DNA of 64,000 bases, taken from the NCBI GenBank assembly GCA_035041965.1, contig JAPYMA010000125.1, positions 19,500-83,499 on the forward strand. The letters run 5' to 3'. The position numbers were made by a program, and so were the translations under genes. Positions 49,901 through 61,206 of this stretch are shown piece after piece; the stretch's first letter is position 1; each line of letters opens with the position of its first letter. Source of the stretch: Anisakis pegreffii. Taxonomy: Eukaryota > Nematoda > Chromadorea > Rhabditida > Anisakidae. The notes below the pieces were generated by a model. It was not told the DNA's origin. It saw only the letters and a list, made by a program, of their open reading frames with translations, and made no database searches.

Positions 49901-52900
49901 TCATTTATTTAAACTATAACAATTGCTTAACTTAATCACTGATTAGTAACTCATATAATTGGGTAAGATGAATGAATATTTAGATAGTTTTTTCTTCTCA
50001 TCCTTCTTCAGATATACCTCAAGCAAGTTCCACCAATTCTGAAGTGTATTTACTTGGAAAAGGTTTGGGTGGATCATTACAGTGCGATTTCGACGCGAAT
50101 CCACCGATATCGTTCGTTGTTTGGACACATAATGGTGCACTGTTACCGAATGCGGATGGTACGCGATTGAATTTGGACGAAGTGAAAGATGAGCATTCAG
50201 GCATATACGCTTGTCAAGCATTTAATTCGATTGGATCAAGTCGAGCGTTCGAGATTCATGTCGCTATTGCAGGTTTTTGCTTCATTCATCTCATTTCTAG
50301 AATGTCAACATAATTCCTCTTCTGCTCATCTCATCTGAACGCATCAAAATACCTAAATTTTGCCCTGAGTTTCAGCCTAACTTCTTTGAGTAGTTTAACA
50401 TCGAGGTGAAAACTGCTTCTAACAATAAGCTGTAGCGGAAGTGTTATTCGTCTGAACCGCTCACAATTATAAAAGTGTGTATAATGTTTTGTAGAACCAC
50501 CACGTTTCTCATCTTCACCACCACCGGCCATTTTTGCGAAGCTCAATTCACTTGTTGAAGTGAACTGTGACGGTTACGGTGATCCACCGCCTGTTCAATA
50601 TTGGCTTCGCAATCGGGTTAACAATTTCGAAATTTTTCTGTTCATTAACCATGTTTAAGTATTGTTGAAAATAATTCGCACCGATCAGAACGCAATTAAT
50701 AGCCAAACGATAAGTGGAAATTTGGTTGAATTGTTACAAAAATTATTACAAAAAACGATTAATCAAAGTTACCGAAAATCAGTTAGCGATTGATGATCCG
50801 TGACAGCCAATTGATTAAGCTGTCAGTTTGTTAAGGTTTATATAAGCATGTAAGTTGGATGGTTTTCGTTGTTATTGCATAAAACGTTTTCGTTAATTGT
50901 AGTTTACCCATCTAAAGAACATTTCGACTGTTTTGGAGAGTGTGATGTTATGGTGGTACTGTATTCCTTCCAAATATTTTCGGATATTTCAGAAGAAGAT
51001 CGAATCATCTAAAATTCTTTTGCATTCAGTCAGTCATAATGATTTTGGAGTATATGAATGTTTCTTATCTAATCCAGTTGCAACGATATCCACACAAATG
51101 TTCCTTTATGTACAGGTACTGATATTCATTGTTGATAGTAATGATGGTAATGATGAAACAATAATAAGTAAGAATTCGATAATAATAATAACAGAGATGG
51201 TTGTGGTATTCCAGAACAGTTTTTTTTGTTGGATTTATTTGCTTTGTAATCATACGTAATGTTGCTGGGTAGTAATTCTAGAACACATATCCACAAGCAG
51301 TTAGTGAGTTGACAGCAATTTGTGGCATGGATAGTGGACAGGTGGAGGTGCATTGGAAGGCTGGTTACGATAGTGGTTCCGAACAACACTTCAGATTGTT
51401 TTACAGGTTAGCGACGTTTTAGTATACTCTGTTCTACAGATATATTTGTGTGCGGTGATCATAAATGAACATCAATTTAGGAGTACCACTAAGAATTCCG
51501 AGTGATATGAATGGAATCTATGGGTGAAATATGAAATAACATGTCAAGTTTGAATAGCACATTTTTTAGGGAAGAGAACGAAAAAAACTGGCATTCAACA
51601 AATTCAACCGACCTGAATCACACGGTTGTTCACCATCTAAGTCCCTTTATACTCCATCATTTGCTTGTCGAATCAAGCAATATCTTTGGTGCTATTAATT
51701 CATCTGTAATCACTCAAACCGGTAGGTGCATTTTGAACATTGTTTTTACCTTTCTGGTTGCACAGAAAAGTTTCAGTCCGAGAAAGTTAGTCATTTACGA
51801 GGATGTGAATAAATTATCATCGAATATAAATTTATGATATGCAACGATCATCAATGCAGCATATAGTCGAGCAGTTAATTTTAGTGTGTTCTCGACTGAA
51901 TCCACCAAGGAATCTACGATTGAACTCGGCCAATTCTTTGGAATGGGACACGGTTGATGGCGCAATGGCATATCGAGTTCAGTATCGCAATTCAGACGAT
52001 GAAATGTTCTCAGAATTGGTAAGAATATTGTTTAATTGTATTGCCCAATTGATATATTGTTTAATTATATATGATTTAATTGATATATTGTTTAATCAGT
52101 CGTTCTCATGCTAAGAAATCTTAAGCGACCAAGGATATTTTCATCCCTAATTAACTCGAAGAAATTGCAAAGTTCAACGAAGTATTTATATTTTTAGTTA
52201 GATACGAAAGAAACGTCCGTATCGTTACACGATTACGTTGCATCAACATCATCATCAAGAATTTCGTCACCTTCTTCGAATGCACCAACCTCTAAAAGTT
52301 CTTCATCGTGGATCGATGTTCGTGTGAGTTCATTGAGACCACCGAATATCACTTCGATACCCTCCAACCCGTTCAGATTTCACGTCACAAGTTTGTTTAT
52401 ACATCATTTCTGAAACATTAGCACTGGAATTCGTTCAATCCATAGATTCTCTTCTAAAATTTATGTGTTTTTGTTGAATTTCAGTGAAATTATGAGGAAA
52501 TTTGGAATGAAAATGGACGATTGCGTTGTTGACTTAATTTACTGCATATCTTTATTTTAGAAGCGAACACCGGATTAACGTTGTTGATAGGTATTTTTGG
52601 GACGATTTTAATGGTTTTGTTGCTGTTGGTATTGTTATGGGCAGTTCGACGGCGCTTTGCGAAGCATCGAAATGCTCGATTGAAACGTATTAATGAACGT
52701 TACGGTGAGTAAGAGCGGTATTTGAACTTTTCGAGAAGGGTAGACTGGACCAAAATGTTTACTTCTATGGCAAAATACTCACTTATTAAAATTCACCTAT
52801 TCACTTATTCACCAAAATATTCACTTATTAAAAATCTCGACAATTTATTTCATGGAATCAAAGCGCATTGTTGGCTGTCCTATCGATCACAACAATGTTG

Positions 52901-53803
52901 ACCGATACAGTGACTTGATGGAGCCAGAGAAAATTTATTCAATTTGCTTAAAATACGTCATTTTCGATCAAAATTCTGCGGTAAAAACTCTCTGATCGAT
53001 TGGAAAATATCCTTTTTTCAGGATTTCAGTCAGAAAAGCATGTGGCCGCGAAGCAAGGAAAAACATTAGCTAGGCGGTAAGGGTTTTTAGTAGCTCAGAA
53101 GAATGAAGAGGATTATCTCAAAAAATTAAACATGAAAACAGTGGTAATAACAATTTCAAAAGCTCATACCTTATATGTCAATGAAAGCTGAACGTAAATC
53201 ATAAAGAATAAAATTTTCAGTGAAAAATTGAACAAGACGAAGAAGATGGTCGTTAAAGTTGATCGCACAAAGTCACCAATAAATCAGTCTATTTTCAGGT
53301 TGAACAGTCCTTGTGAATGGTCGTCATCGTCCACGACAAATTCATCGTTCATATCTTCGTTTCGCGATCGTCGAAACTCCCCTTTCTGTGAGGCTAAATT
53401 CTCGCATTTATGTGCTGCTGCCTCGTCACCGCTTCTTAACAATAGATTCACTCGACTCAGTTGCACTGTCAACCGCCACAGCAACAACAACAACAATAAT
53501 AACGTATTACATAACAGTATCAGTAATAATATTACCAGTAACAATCCAAATATTACTAAGAATGATAATTTGAATATTACGAGCACAAACTATTACACAA
53601 CGATACTGTCGTCGAATCGTCAACCGTCATCTGAATCCGAAGCTTCCTCAGGGACACAATCTGTTATAACGGATATGTTCCGTGACAAGTATTTTGCTAA
53701 TACAGCAAAGAAGCCCATAATAACTTCCACCGAGCGTTTTCAGTTGCTCAATAAATTGACGAGCGAACAGCTAAAAAATGATTTTGAACAATCACTTTTG
53801 TAG
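43903..53803 (+). CDS. Turtle/IGSF9-type cell-adhesion receptor, 18 exons
   Basis: Exons: 43903-43944, 44404-44569, 48184-48333, 48464-48648, 48756-48818, 49105-49174, 49424-49590, 49745-49859, 50012-50272, 50495-50616, 50993-51115, 51282-51406, 51570-51721, 51885-52018, 52198-52390, 52561-52704, 53022-53076, 53221-53803. All phases join to 949 residues. The order is a short signal peptide, five Ig domains (about residues 15-120, 121-225, 226-319, 320-406, 407-488), two FN3 domains (489-580, 581-688), one TM helix (about 693-715, LLIGIFGTILMVLLLLVLLW) and a cytoplasmic tail. Five Ig plus two FN3 plus TM is the Turtle/IGSF9 plan. Ig1 fits that family too (ALEWRKQRKLVFSAYG...GH). Typical Ig cores are visible, such as GIYECVAVNSEGR and GIYACQAFNSIGS. 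Ig5 is short between Trp and Cys, and the second FN3 carries a serine-rich insert (STSSSRISSPSSNAPTSKSS). The tail is Asn/Ser-rich. Family members act in neurite and dendrite development. AATAAA occurs at 54194. Exon 1 is the least certain. Confidence 0.88.
45504..47219 (-). CDS. Nematode DB-module protein with FN3 and Ig domains, intronless
   Basis: A single 571-codon frame lies antisense inside the second intron of the Turtle-like gene. It opens with a signal peptide (MTRFVILIPQILLFTFLF). Next come a cysteine-rich DB module at about 38-140 (CCRRRGVSEIC ... HCC ... CFGLC), an FN3 domain at 147-240, an Ig domain at 243-353 with Cys267 and Cys335 (DDFGTYRCVASNDFG), a second DB module at 367-474 (ACCQRQRIRSPCAAIC ... 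GACC), and a shorter FN3-like end. DB modules are a nematode-typical domain of unknown function. C. elegans IGDB proteins combine DB, FN3 and Ig in this way, so I place it in that family. The protein is probably secreted, since no TM helix or clear GPI signal is seen. The lack of introns contrasts with every neighbouring gene and suggests a retrocopy (inference). Confidence 0.88.
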   Translation of the reverse strand: MTRFVILIPQILLFTFLFQTTTNIFIQASSSSLLIDECCRRRGVSEICNRMLCNPANPPNDFDVYNIFDRRINCLPFMNFISECLADGRNHMHCCLKESKDRDENACFGLCRGEGIDSVAAWDKYQTCLAINLDPMFKCFERGYLNTPTPPQKLKVLAESTDSALLTWSPPAVNPNLAHSYHVICKEMDGETIEKTLDTRATKITLTALRADSKYSAFVVAVTRDGHRRSLPSETVHFHTAGVAPRVSAYRETIAIPKHAKSVTLACRMQMPGTIHRAARVEWKKVDENSGRFETLNGERYSLVNYVSSHRQPRHYVSTLQIKPLQVDDFGTYRCVASNDFGSSSADIRLVVRMQTMAASKPPESLYACCQRQRIRSPCAAICGSEYGKRASLRAEAFINNRCYDQMSKFLACTIVDEIVVDEGACCLRNKVPTLCLPLCDGSTWQKEDASTSSAATTQIPHLCAAYTFAIFECRMEHADDRPQTVVALRATTQGDSVLLRWNSTERADMYHVYWRRRGSSSNWEVSSVIGTSKRVNGGADEVVVVASNAFGNAHSARLLFDNGKWINSYY

Positions 53804-56399
53804 ATTTTTAATTATAATCGAGAGTCAGGTTTTTTCCTTTTTTCGGAACGCTGTATTGTAGATTTGTTGACTGCTCGTTGGTGAGTTTTTGTTACTGTAT
53901 TCGTTGTTATTGTTATGGACATGATTATTACATCTACTGTTTGGCTTTGCTGTCTCAATTTTTGTCATTATTATTACTGTTGTCATAATTATTGTTGTGA
54001 TTATTGCTGGTACTACGATCGTTGCTGTTGTTATTTACAGAGCAAGCTAATAAGCAGCCGAGAATATGATAAAAATAAAAGTACGCGTTTCGCACAAAAG
54101 GAGGAGAGTGGGATCTCCCCAACCCTAATCAACCTCGTCTGTACTGGAGATACCGGTAAAAACTAGTATGATGATCGTTGGTGTACGAAATTAAATAAAA
54201 CTGCAAATTATTGGCGGATGTGAATATACAAATGAGTGGTGACTAAGTATTGAATTTAACTAAGTGGTATTGGTAGTGTTTCCACTGGCTACTGGGTGGA
54301 GTGAACTGAAGTTTCAAAGGCTGATTCTAAAGAAAATGATGAAGTGACTTTCAGCTTGAGCAATTTACCATTACAATTGCCACCGTTCTTGTATGGTTAC
54401 GTTCACGAATTTCCTCACTCAGTTTTTAGTTGATCGAAGGAAAGAGGAGCATGCGTGTTTATTCAGAAGCGCTGACTAAATACTGCTGAAGATTTAGAAA
54501 CGAAGCCTGACTCATGGCTGCCGGACGGAAATGCAGAAGAATTTTTTCGAAGTTACATTCTCTCCACGGAAGAAAAAAATTGAACATGAGTTAGAGACAG
54601 CAACCTTTTCCGTGCATATCATTAATTTTCAAACAATGATTCTCACTCTAGCCTGCTGATGTTATCGTAAGATTTACGTTAACATGCATTACACGTCATA
54701 CTATAAATGCTCTACTCGTTGTACTGCTTTGTCATTCCTATTCTACGCTAAATGAAATGCTAAATGTCCTTCATAAATTCTATCTCCTTTTGAGAAAATC
54801 TATCACCTTATTCGAGAATTCTTGTTTTTTCTTGTCATATCGCCATGTTTTTCGAAAGAATCTAATTTATTTCTACAGATTTGTTCTACTCTGCTTAAGA
54901 TATGTGTGACGGATGATCTTCCCATGAAACGTTCCTCACCTCATGATTACTCATTCCAGTTGCACTTGGCCGAATCGCCAGCAGTGTTTTGCATTAGCAA
55001 ATTTTCAAAATGCCTTCTCACATCGATATTTCGAGAGGCCTTTAAATTTCAGGCTCTTATTGTTAGTCCCCAACTGCGATGTAAACAATCGCGTTAAGAC
55101 TAGAACCTATATGTGCTTGAATTCACTCAGATCTATTGGCACAAAACTACAACAGTTGCCACCATGACAACCCTAAACTCATCGACCGCGACGAATACTG
55201 ACAACTCGTTGATCCTTTCAGGCGATTTCGCTGTAATGAGTGGTAACACGTGGAAAAACGTTTATGCATCTGTCGCGCCACGCACCATTCATATTTTCAA
55301 GTTTATCCTCATCTCAGCAAAGTTATGACCTTACGTCCAGGCAGGAGGCTGTACCTATCAAGTGACGTTGGATTGCAACCGGGTAGTTTGTGTGGGGTTC
55401 TCTAAGCACTTTGCGATTCTGTATCAATCATGGAACGCCACCAAATCATGCCTAGCAATGTTCCCCTTCATTATGCCTGGCGTGACAGTACAAAAAACAC
55501 GGTAATGAACAACGAGAGGATTAACAAAGTGATGAAGGCACGAAAACACGAAATAATCACATCAACAACAACACAAAATAATCATGGCAACAGGACAATC
55601 GAACAAATTTACATAAACAACAATTAAGATAATCAAATCAACATATTTCATGCCTACATATCCAATGTATACACAACAACAACATCAACAGAACAAATAT
55701 TTACAAATACACGGGATTTTAATGGCCACATTCAATCTGACAATCCAAAACAAAATAACATGAACACATTCTGAAGGAATATCTTAAAAACGAAACAGAA
55801 TCAACCGATCTGCAATCATTTTGGCTCAACTCAAAGTAAGTTTGCAGTCAAATCAAGCTATTGTTAAGTGAAGCTTGACTCAAGTCTTGTCTCCGTCTAC
55901 GCAATGTATGAAAGCAATCCGAGGAATGCTACCTGTCTTTCTATTCCTCAAGTTATCATCTGAGTGCTCGAATGATAAAGTTTGAGAATATTTCATGGTG
56001 TTAACCCGAAAACGCTACTTCAAAAACACTATCTTTATAACTTACCAATCAACTCATTTCAATCCTGAGAAGACACTGTGCCAGCAACCAAGAGAAAATC
56101 CTAACCTCTACGCACAGATCAAATCACAGTCATCCAATTCAATCGTGGTCCGTGACATAAGCTCTCGAAACTAGTCAACTATTAAAAATAGTACTGATGA
56201 CTTATCAAGTACACCTAATTAGCATTTATGACGGACAATAGCTGCACTGGCAAGGGAAATAAGGATGTCATCATAGATGTGTATGAATGCCATCATGACA
56301 CTAGCTAATAGATAAGCTTCGGCGAGTAACCACAAACACCTGAGGGTCGAGTCACCAGTCAGCGACTCGACTCTACATGATGAGTGGTCCAGGCGAACT
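53804..56399. other. Downstream of the Turtle-like gene, no secure exon
   Basis: A GTT/ATT-rich low-complexity tract runs about 53900-54040. An AAC/ACA-rich patch runs 55550-55720. Several open frames exist but none has recognisable features or consistent splice sites. Confidence 0.4.
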
Positions 56400-58560
56400 T
56401 TCCATATTGATGTTTGTACATATTGATGTTTGTACATCATTCAATTGAGCAGAATCTCTGCTTTCTAAAAACGAAAAGGTTGCTGAGAAATTTCAGCTCT
56501 GCGAGGAGATATAGCAATTTTTGTAATGCTATATGGGTGGGTTAGCACATTCAAGCCTACCGTACCCTCAGCTTTGACCAATAACATATCAATTTCTTCA
56601 CACCAATCGATCGAGCAGAATCTCTGCATTCAGAAAAGTATATGATCCGTCGAGCGATTTTGCATAGTTGAGGAGCTATAGCTATTTTATTAAACTTATC
56701 TCAACTAGCGCTGAGGTGCTCATTGATATGCATTTGATCACTATAGATCAGTGCATATTATGCATTACTATTGAAATATGGGTTTGCTACATTCAAGCCT
56801 ACCGTCTTCTCAAGTTTGCCCGTAAACATATTGATGTTTGTACATCATTCAATCGAGCAGAATCTCTGCTTTCTAAAAATGAAAAGGTTGCCGAGAAATT
56901 TCCAATCTGCGAGGAGATATAGCAATTTTTGTAATGCTATATGGGTGGGTTAGCACATTCAAGCCTACCGTACCCTCAGCATTGACCAGTAACATATCAA
57001 TTTCTTCACACCAATCGATCGAGCAGAATCTCTGCTTTCTAAATGAAAAGGTTGCCGAGAAATTTCAACTGTGCGAGGAGATATAGCAATTTTTGTAATG
57101 CTATATGTGTGAGTTAGCACATTCAAGCCTACCGTACCCTCAGCTTTGACCAGTAACATATCAAATTCTTCACACCAGTCGATTGAGCCGAATCTCTGCA
57201 TTGCAAAATCGCTCAGCAAAATATATATTTTTCTGAATGCAGAGATCCTGCTCGATCGATTGGTGTGAAGAAATTGATATGTTACTGGTCAAAGCTGAGG
57301 GTACGGTAGGCTTGAAAGTGCTAACCCACTCATATAGCATTACAAAAAGCCTAAGCCTAAGCCTCAAGCCTACCGTACCCTCAGCTGTGACCAGTAACAT
57401 ATCAATTTCTTCACACCAATCGATTGAGCAGAATCTCTGCATTCAGAAAAGTATATAATTTGTCGAGCGATTTTGCATAGTTGAGGAGCTATAGCTATTT
57501 TATTAAAGTTATCTCAACTAGCGCTGAGGTGCTCATTGATATGCATTTGATCACTATAGATCAGTGCATATTACGCATTACTATTGAAATAAGGGTTTGC
57601 TACATTCAAGCCTACCGTCTTCTCAAGTTTACCCTTAAACATATTGATGTTTGTACATCATTCAATCGAGCACAATCTATGCTTTCTAAAGATGAAAAGG
57701 TCACCGGAAGATTGCTCAAGTTAAGAGCACTTGGACAAAGATCTTACGCAGTACTACCTATTATTTAAATATGACACCTGAATCTCAAGGGACTGCTTGG
57801 ATATGTCCAATTATATTTTCAAAATTTTTCAAGATTTCATCACCGTTACCTGTGGTTTTTTCCTGGATCCAACTTTGGAGACTTTGCCATGTTTTGAGAT
57901 ATAAGGTAGGAAAAGGGGGTGTCTGTTACGCACGCCTGTACAAGGGTACCTCTCATTGTTTAGCCGTAGCCAAGTTATGAGAGTTTGAGGTTTTGAAAAT
58001 TTTCGAAAAAAGCAATCCGAGCGATCAATCCGTTCATAATAGCAATTGTTGGATTGGCATATTCGAGCTAACCGTCTCTTCAAGTTTGCCCGGGAAACAT
58101 GCGAATTTATTTTAAACATACTATCCAGCAGAGCGTCTAGATTCAGAATATCATAAATTTTACTGAGCAATTTGGCTTAGTTGAGGAGATATAGGCATTT
58201 TATTAATACTATCTCGGGTGCAAACTTTAAGGCTACCGTATTCCCACTAACATGTGAATTTTTTGCATCAGTCGATCCAGATGGATCTCCTCATTCAGAA
58301 AAACATATATCTTGTTGAGCGATGTTGCTTTCCCGAGAAGACATAGCCATTTTCGTAGATCTATCCCAATTAAATAGTGCAGTCGCGCTCATTCATACAA
58401 ATTGATCAGTATAGAGCAATCAATACGTTCATAACGCAATAGGCGGATTGCGATCCTCGAGCTAACCGTCTTTTCTGGTTTGCCCGGGAACATGCGGATT
58501 TCTTTTCACCAAACGATCCAGCAGAACCTCTAGATTCAGAATGAATGTATAGAATCTGGA
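56400..58560 (+). repeat. Satellite field, same family as 17-18.4 kb
   Basis: Copies of the block with ATTCAAGCCTACCGT, AACATATCAATTTCTTCACA, ATCGATCGAGCAGAATCTCTG and GAGGAGATATAG start near 56550, 56792, 56957, 57121, 57366 and 57605, and more divergent copies continue to about 58550. Higher-order organisation is visible: the segment at 56640-56880 recurs almost exactly at 57450-57690. The long terminal repeats seen around the 15.0-18.9 kb copy are absent here. Confidence 0.8.
57206..57355 (-). repeat. Inverted satellite segment with telomere-like hexamers at its edge
   Basis: About 150 bp of the satellite is in reverse orientation (TGAATGCAGAGAT, TTGGTGTGAAGAAATTGATA, ACGGTAGGCTTGAA). At its right edge GCCTAAGCCTAAGCCT (57349-57364) intervenes before the forward copies resume. 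Confidence 0.7.
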
Positions 58561-58741
58561 GAACCTAATGACATGAATAAATAACCATGTTACTGGTCAA
58601 ACCTGGGGACACCGATATCCGTCCTGACAATTTCACTTCGTTCTATGATTATATCTTCTCTCTGTTTCTGCTGTGACTTTTTCTATAATGGTTGTCAAAT
58701 GAAATATTGACTGAAATGAAATATTTCGTTCCGTCGTTTAG

Positions 58742-58979
58742 GAAATGTCTTTATAAAGGTGGCGATAGTCTTGCGTCGTTCAAAAAATGTGACGAGGTGA
58801 GTCTCACAGCGATCATCGAACAGGTTGAATTTTCATTTGAGTATTACATGTAGTACGAATTACCTGTAGTACATGCAGTGATGTCATTATTATATTTTCC
58901 ATGAAGTGGGGATATCATTGAGATTTATCCACAGGCAGGGGAGGGATCTTCAGGAGGCGATCTCACTGACGCTTTGTGA
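58742..58979 (+). CDS. Possible last two exons of an unrecognised gene
   Basis: Segment 58742-58796 (acceptor CGTTTAG, donor GTGAGT) reads KCLYKGGDSLASFKKCDE. It joins in phase to 58935-58979 (acceptor TTTATCCACAG), which reads AGEGSSGGDLTDAL and then a stop. Splice signals are good, but the coding length is only 33 codons. Satellite lies immediately upstream, so the rest of the gene was not found. Confidence 0.22.
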
Positions 58980-58999
58980 AACCAGAGGTATTTTCTTGG

Positions 59000-60205
59000 G
59001 TGCTGAAAGCTGCTTTGACCCGTACTTACCAGTTCGATGGCATTGGCTGAGGTCGAATGCTGAAGTTTTGGTCAAAGTAATCTTACATTAGATGCTTGTT
59101 TGTATTTGGTGTTTTGATTAATTTTGTAACCAAGTCGATTAATATTCTCAAAATATAAAATATAAAATCTAAGGAATTTCAGATATAACTCAAAGATGTG
59201 ACAACATCGAATATCATTCTCAAAACATAAAATATAAATCTGAGGAATTTCAGATATAACCCAAACAGAACGATTGATATCTTCAAGTCAAATCTCAATG
59301 GCAAAAGATTCCCACAGACAAATCCTAAGCAGCGACAAAATATTGTGAGAAAATCTATTACAGGTCGGAAGTCAAGAATGGGTACTTAAAGACAGAGCGC
59401 GAAGGAACGCGGTCGGTCGGTCGGTCAGTTAATCAGTCAAGCAGTCAATTCAGTTCGTCAGCGTGTCACTCAGTGATCATATTGAAGTTATATTGAAGCC
59501 GTCAGAAGCAATATTCCGGAATTCGTATTAATTGTATTAATCGAAATATATTCTGTGAAGAGATAATTGTTGTATGGGCCTAAGTAGGTCCTTTAGTTGT
59601 TACTGCCGACTATACTGTATGATTGAAAGATTATATTGTCAGAGTTACTGTATTGTTGAATCATATTAACGTTTCCACTGTGCTTAATAATAAATTCCAT
59701 ATCAAACTATTAGTTGTATATCCACCGACACATCTCATTTTCACTATTTTTTTCATCTACGTACCGTGATTTTATCGAGCTCCTTGCTTTATTCTCCATT
59801 AAAATCGCGATAGTGATAGTCGATGTGTTTACCATGTCGAGTTGTTGATAGCGGATGTGTTTACCATATCAAAGATCGTGGACAAGTTATCAAATGATAA
59901 TTAGATTTCAGTTGAACATAATTTTCTGCGAAATGAAACCTTTGACCCTTTTCTTCCAAAATCAACAACTCCACCAAATATTCTTTCGTTTCATGATAAC
60001 GTTTACAGATCGGCTGCGTCTTGGAGGAATGGTGCGCCATGCAGCCAGCCAACTGCGTCAAGTCATCCCAGCTTAATTGCAGGCCTGTTTTTGTTGGATA
60101 TTTTTTGTTCTGTTGACGTTTTTCAAATTGAGAACTGAGAAGTAAGGACAAGTTTATTCTGATGTTATAGTTCAAGATGGGCACGGTTGAGAAAGAGTAG
60201 AGCTT
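59000..60205. other. Repeat-rich intergenic stretch, possible LTR-like segment
   Basis: A ~70-bp segment with GGAATTTCAGATATAAC is duplicated (59150-59192 and 59219-59265). The part from about 59395 to 59740 (GGTCGGTCGGTCGGTCAGTT early, AATAAA near 59690) has the look of a retroelement LTR, but I found no partner copy or target duplication. The 133-residue minus-strand frame at 59861-60262 has no recognisable features. Confidence 0.3.
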
Positions 60206-60742
60206 TCCTATGCATAGTAAGCGGAGGACATAAGTTTGGAAAGTTCTCTTGGATAGTGACATCAGGCAATTGAGTTACTTTTATTGCTGTCCCTTTTTAC
60301 AATGTACACATTCCTAAGCAAGAGGGAATTATTCTTGGGTGGACTTCTTGCTACAAATATCATTTTGGTGGTGTGAATGTGATCGGGTGTCAATTGTATC
60401 AATTGACAAGATTCACTGTTCTTGCAGAAGCTTACTTGTGTGCGAAGTTTACTATGCACTAGTGCATAGTAAGCGGAGGACATAAGTTTGGAAAGTTCTC
60501 TTGGATAGTGGGTTAAGGCAATTGCGACATTCGATCACATCTGAGGGAAGAACTTATAAAAAGGTGTAGTAAGAAGTTCACTTTTAAGAATGAGACTTTT
60601 CGCCCTATCATATACACATTCCATAAACAGGAGGGAATTATTCTTGGGTGATATGTTCTAATGATGTCAGTTATATCAATTGCCTAGATTCATTGTTCTT
60701 GCAGAAGCTTATTTATGTGCGAAGTTTACTGTGCATCAGTAC
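60206..60742 (+). repeat. Tandem duplication of a ~260-280-bp segment
   Basis: GTAAGCGGAGGACATAAGTT through TCTTGGATAGTG occurs at 60216 and 60469. GAGGGAATTATTCTTGGGTG and a CTTGCAGAAGCTTA...GCGAAGTTTACT block also occur in both copies. The copies differ by indels. Confidence 0.75.
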
Positions 60743-61206
60743 AATGGCTAAAAAATACTTTGTTAACTGTGGCCTTATAATTATTTCTACTCATTAGTAT
60801 CGTTACTGTCGTTTCACAGTAAAGTCATGAGCAGTAAATGAAATGGAGGTTTCTTGATTCATTTGTGTACAATATTGATTCTGATCAATGAATTTTCATG
60901 TCAATTCCCGAAAGATTAGGTATACTACGATGTGCTCGACTACTTTACTAACGATGGAGGAACATCAGGGCAAGCGGCTAAAAACTGGTAATAGCATTGC
61001 ATTTTTCCGGGTTTTTTAAGTGCACTTTTCAAGTTTTTTCGGTTTTTATCTCATGAATATTGATTCATTTAAATAATGTCCATATTTTAGGTTAATTTTT
61101 GCTGAAAATTCTGTATTATACGAAGAATTTGGGTATCGAATGATAGAGGATTGTTTCGTCAATTTTTCTCTACAATTTCAGCATGGTTTAGGTTGGAAGC
61201 CGTTGA

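Noticed and set aside
55113..55328. Possible exon around the ATG near 55164
   Set aside because: A short Thr/Ser-rich frame with no consistent acceptor-donor pair and no recognisable motif.
59395..59740. Solo LTR of a Bel/Pao-type retroelement
   Set aside because: It has the general look (GGTC repeats, an AATAAA, A/T-rich end), but there is no second LTR, primer-binding site or target duplication in the window, so I kept it only as a note.
59861..60262. 133-residue minus-strand open frame
   Set aside because: No recognisable motif. It overlaps the tandemly duplicated segment starting at 60206 and has no splice or composition support.
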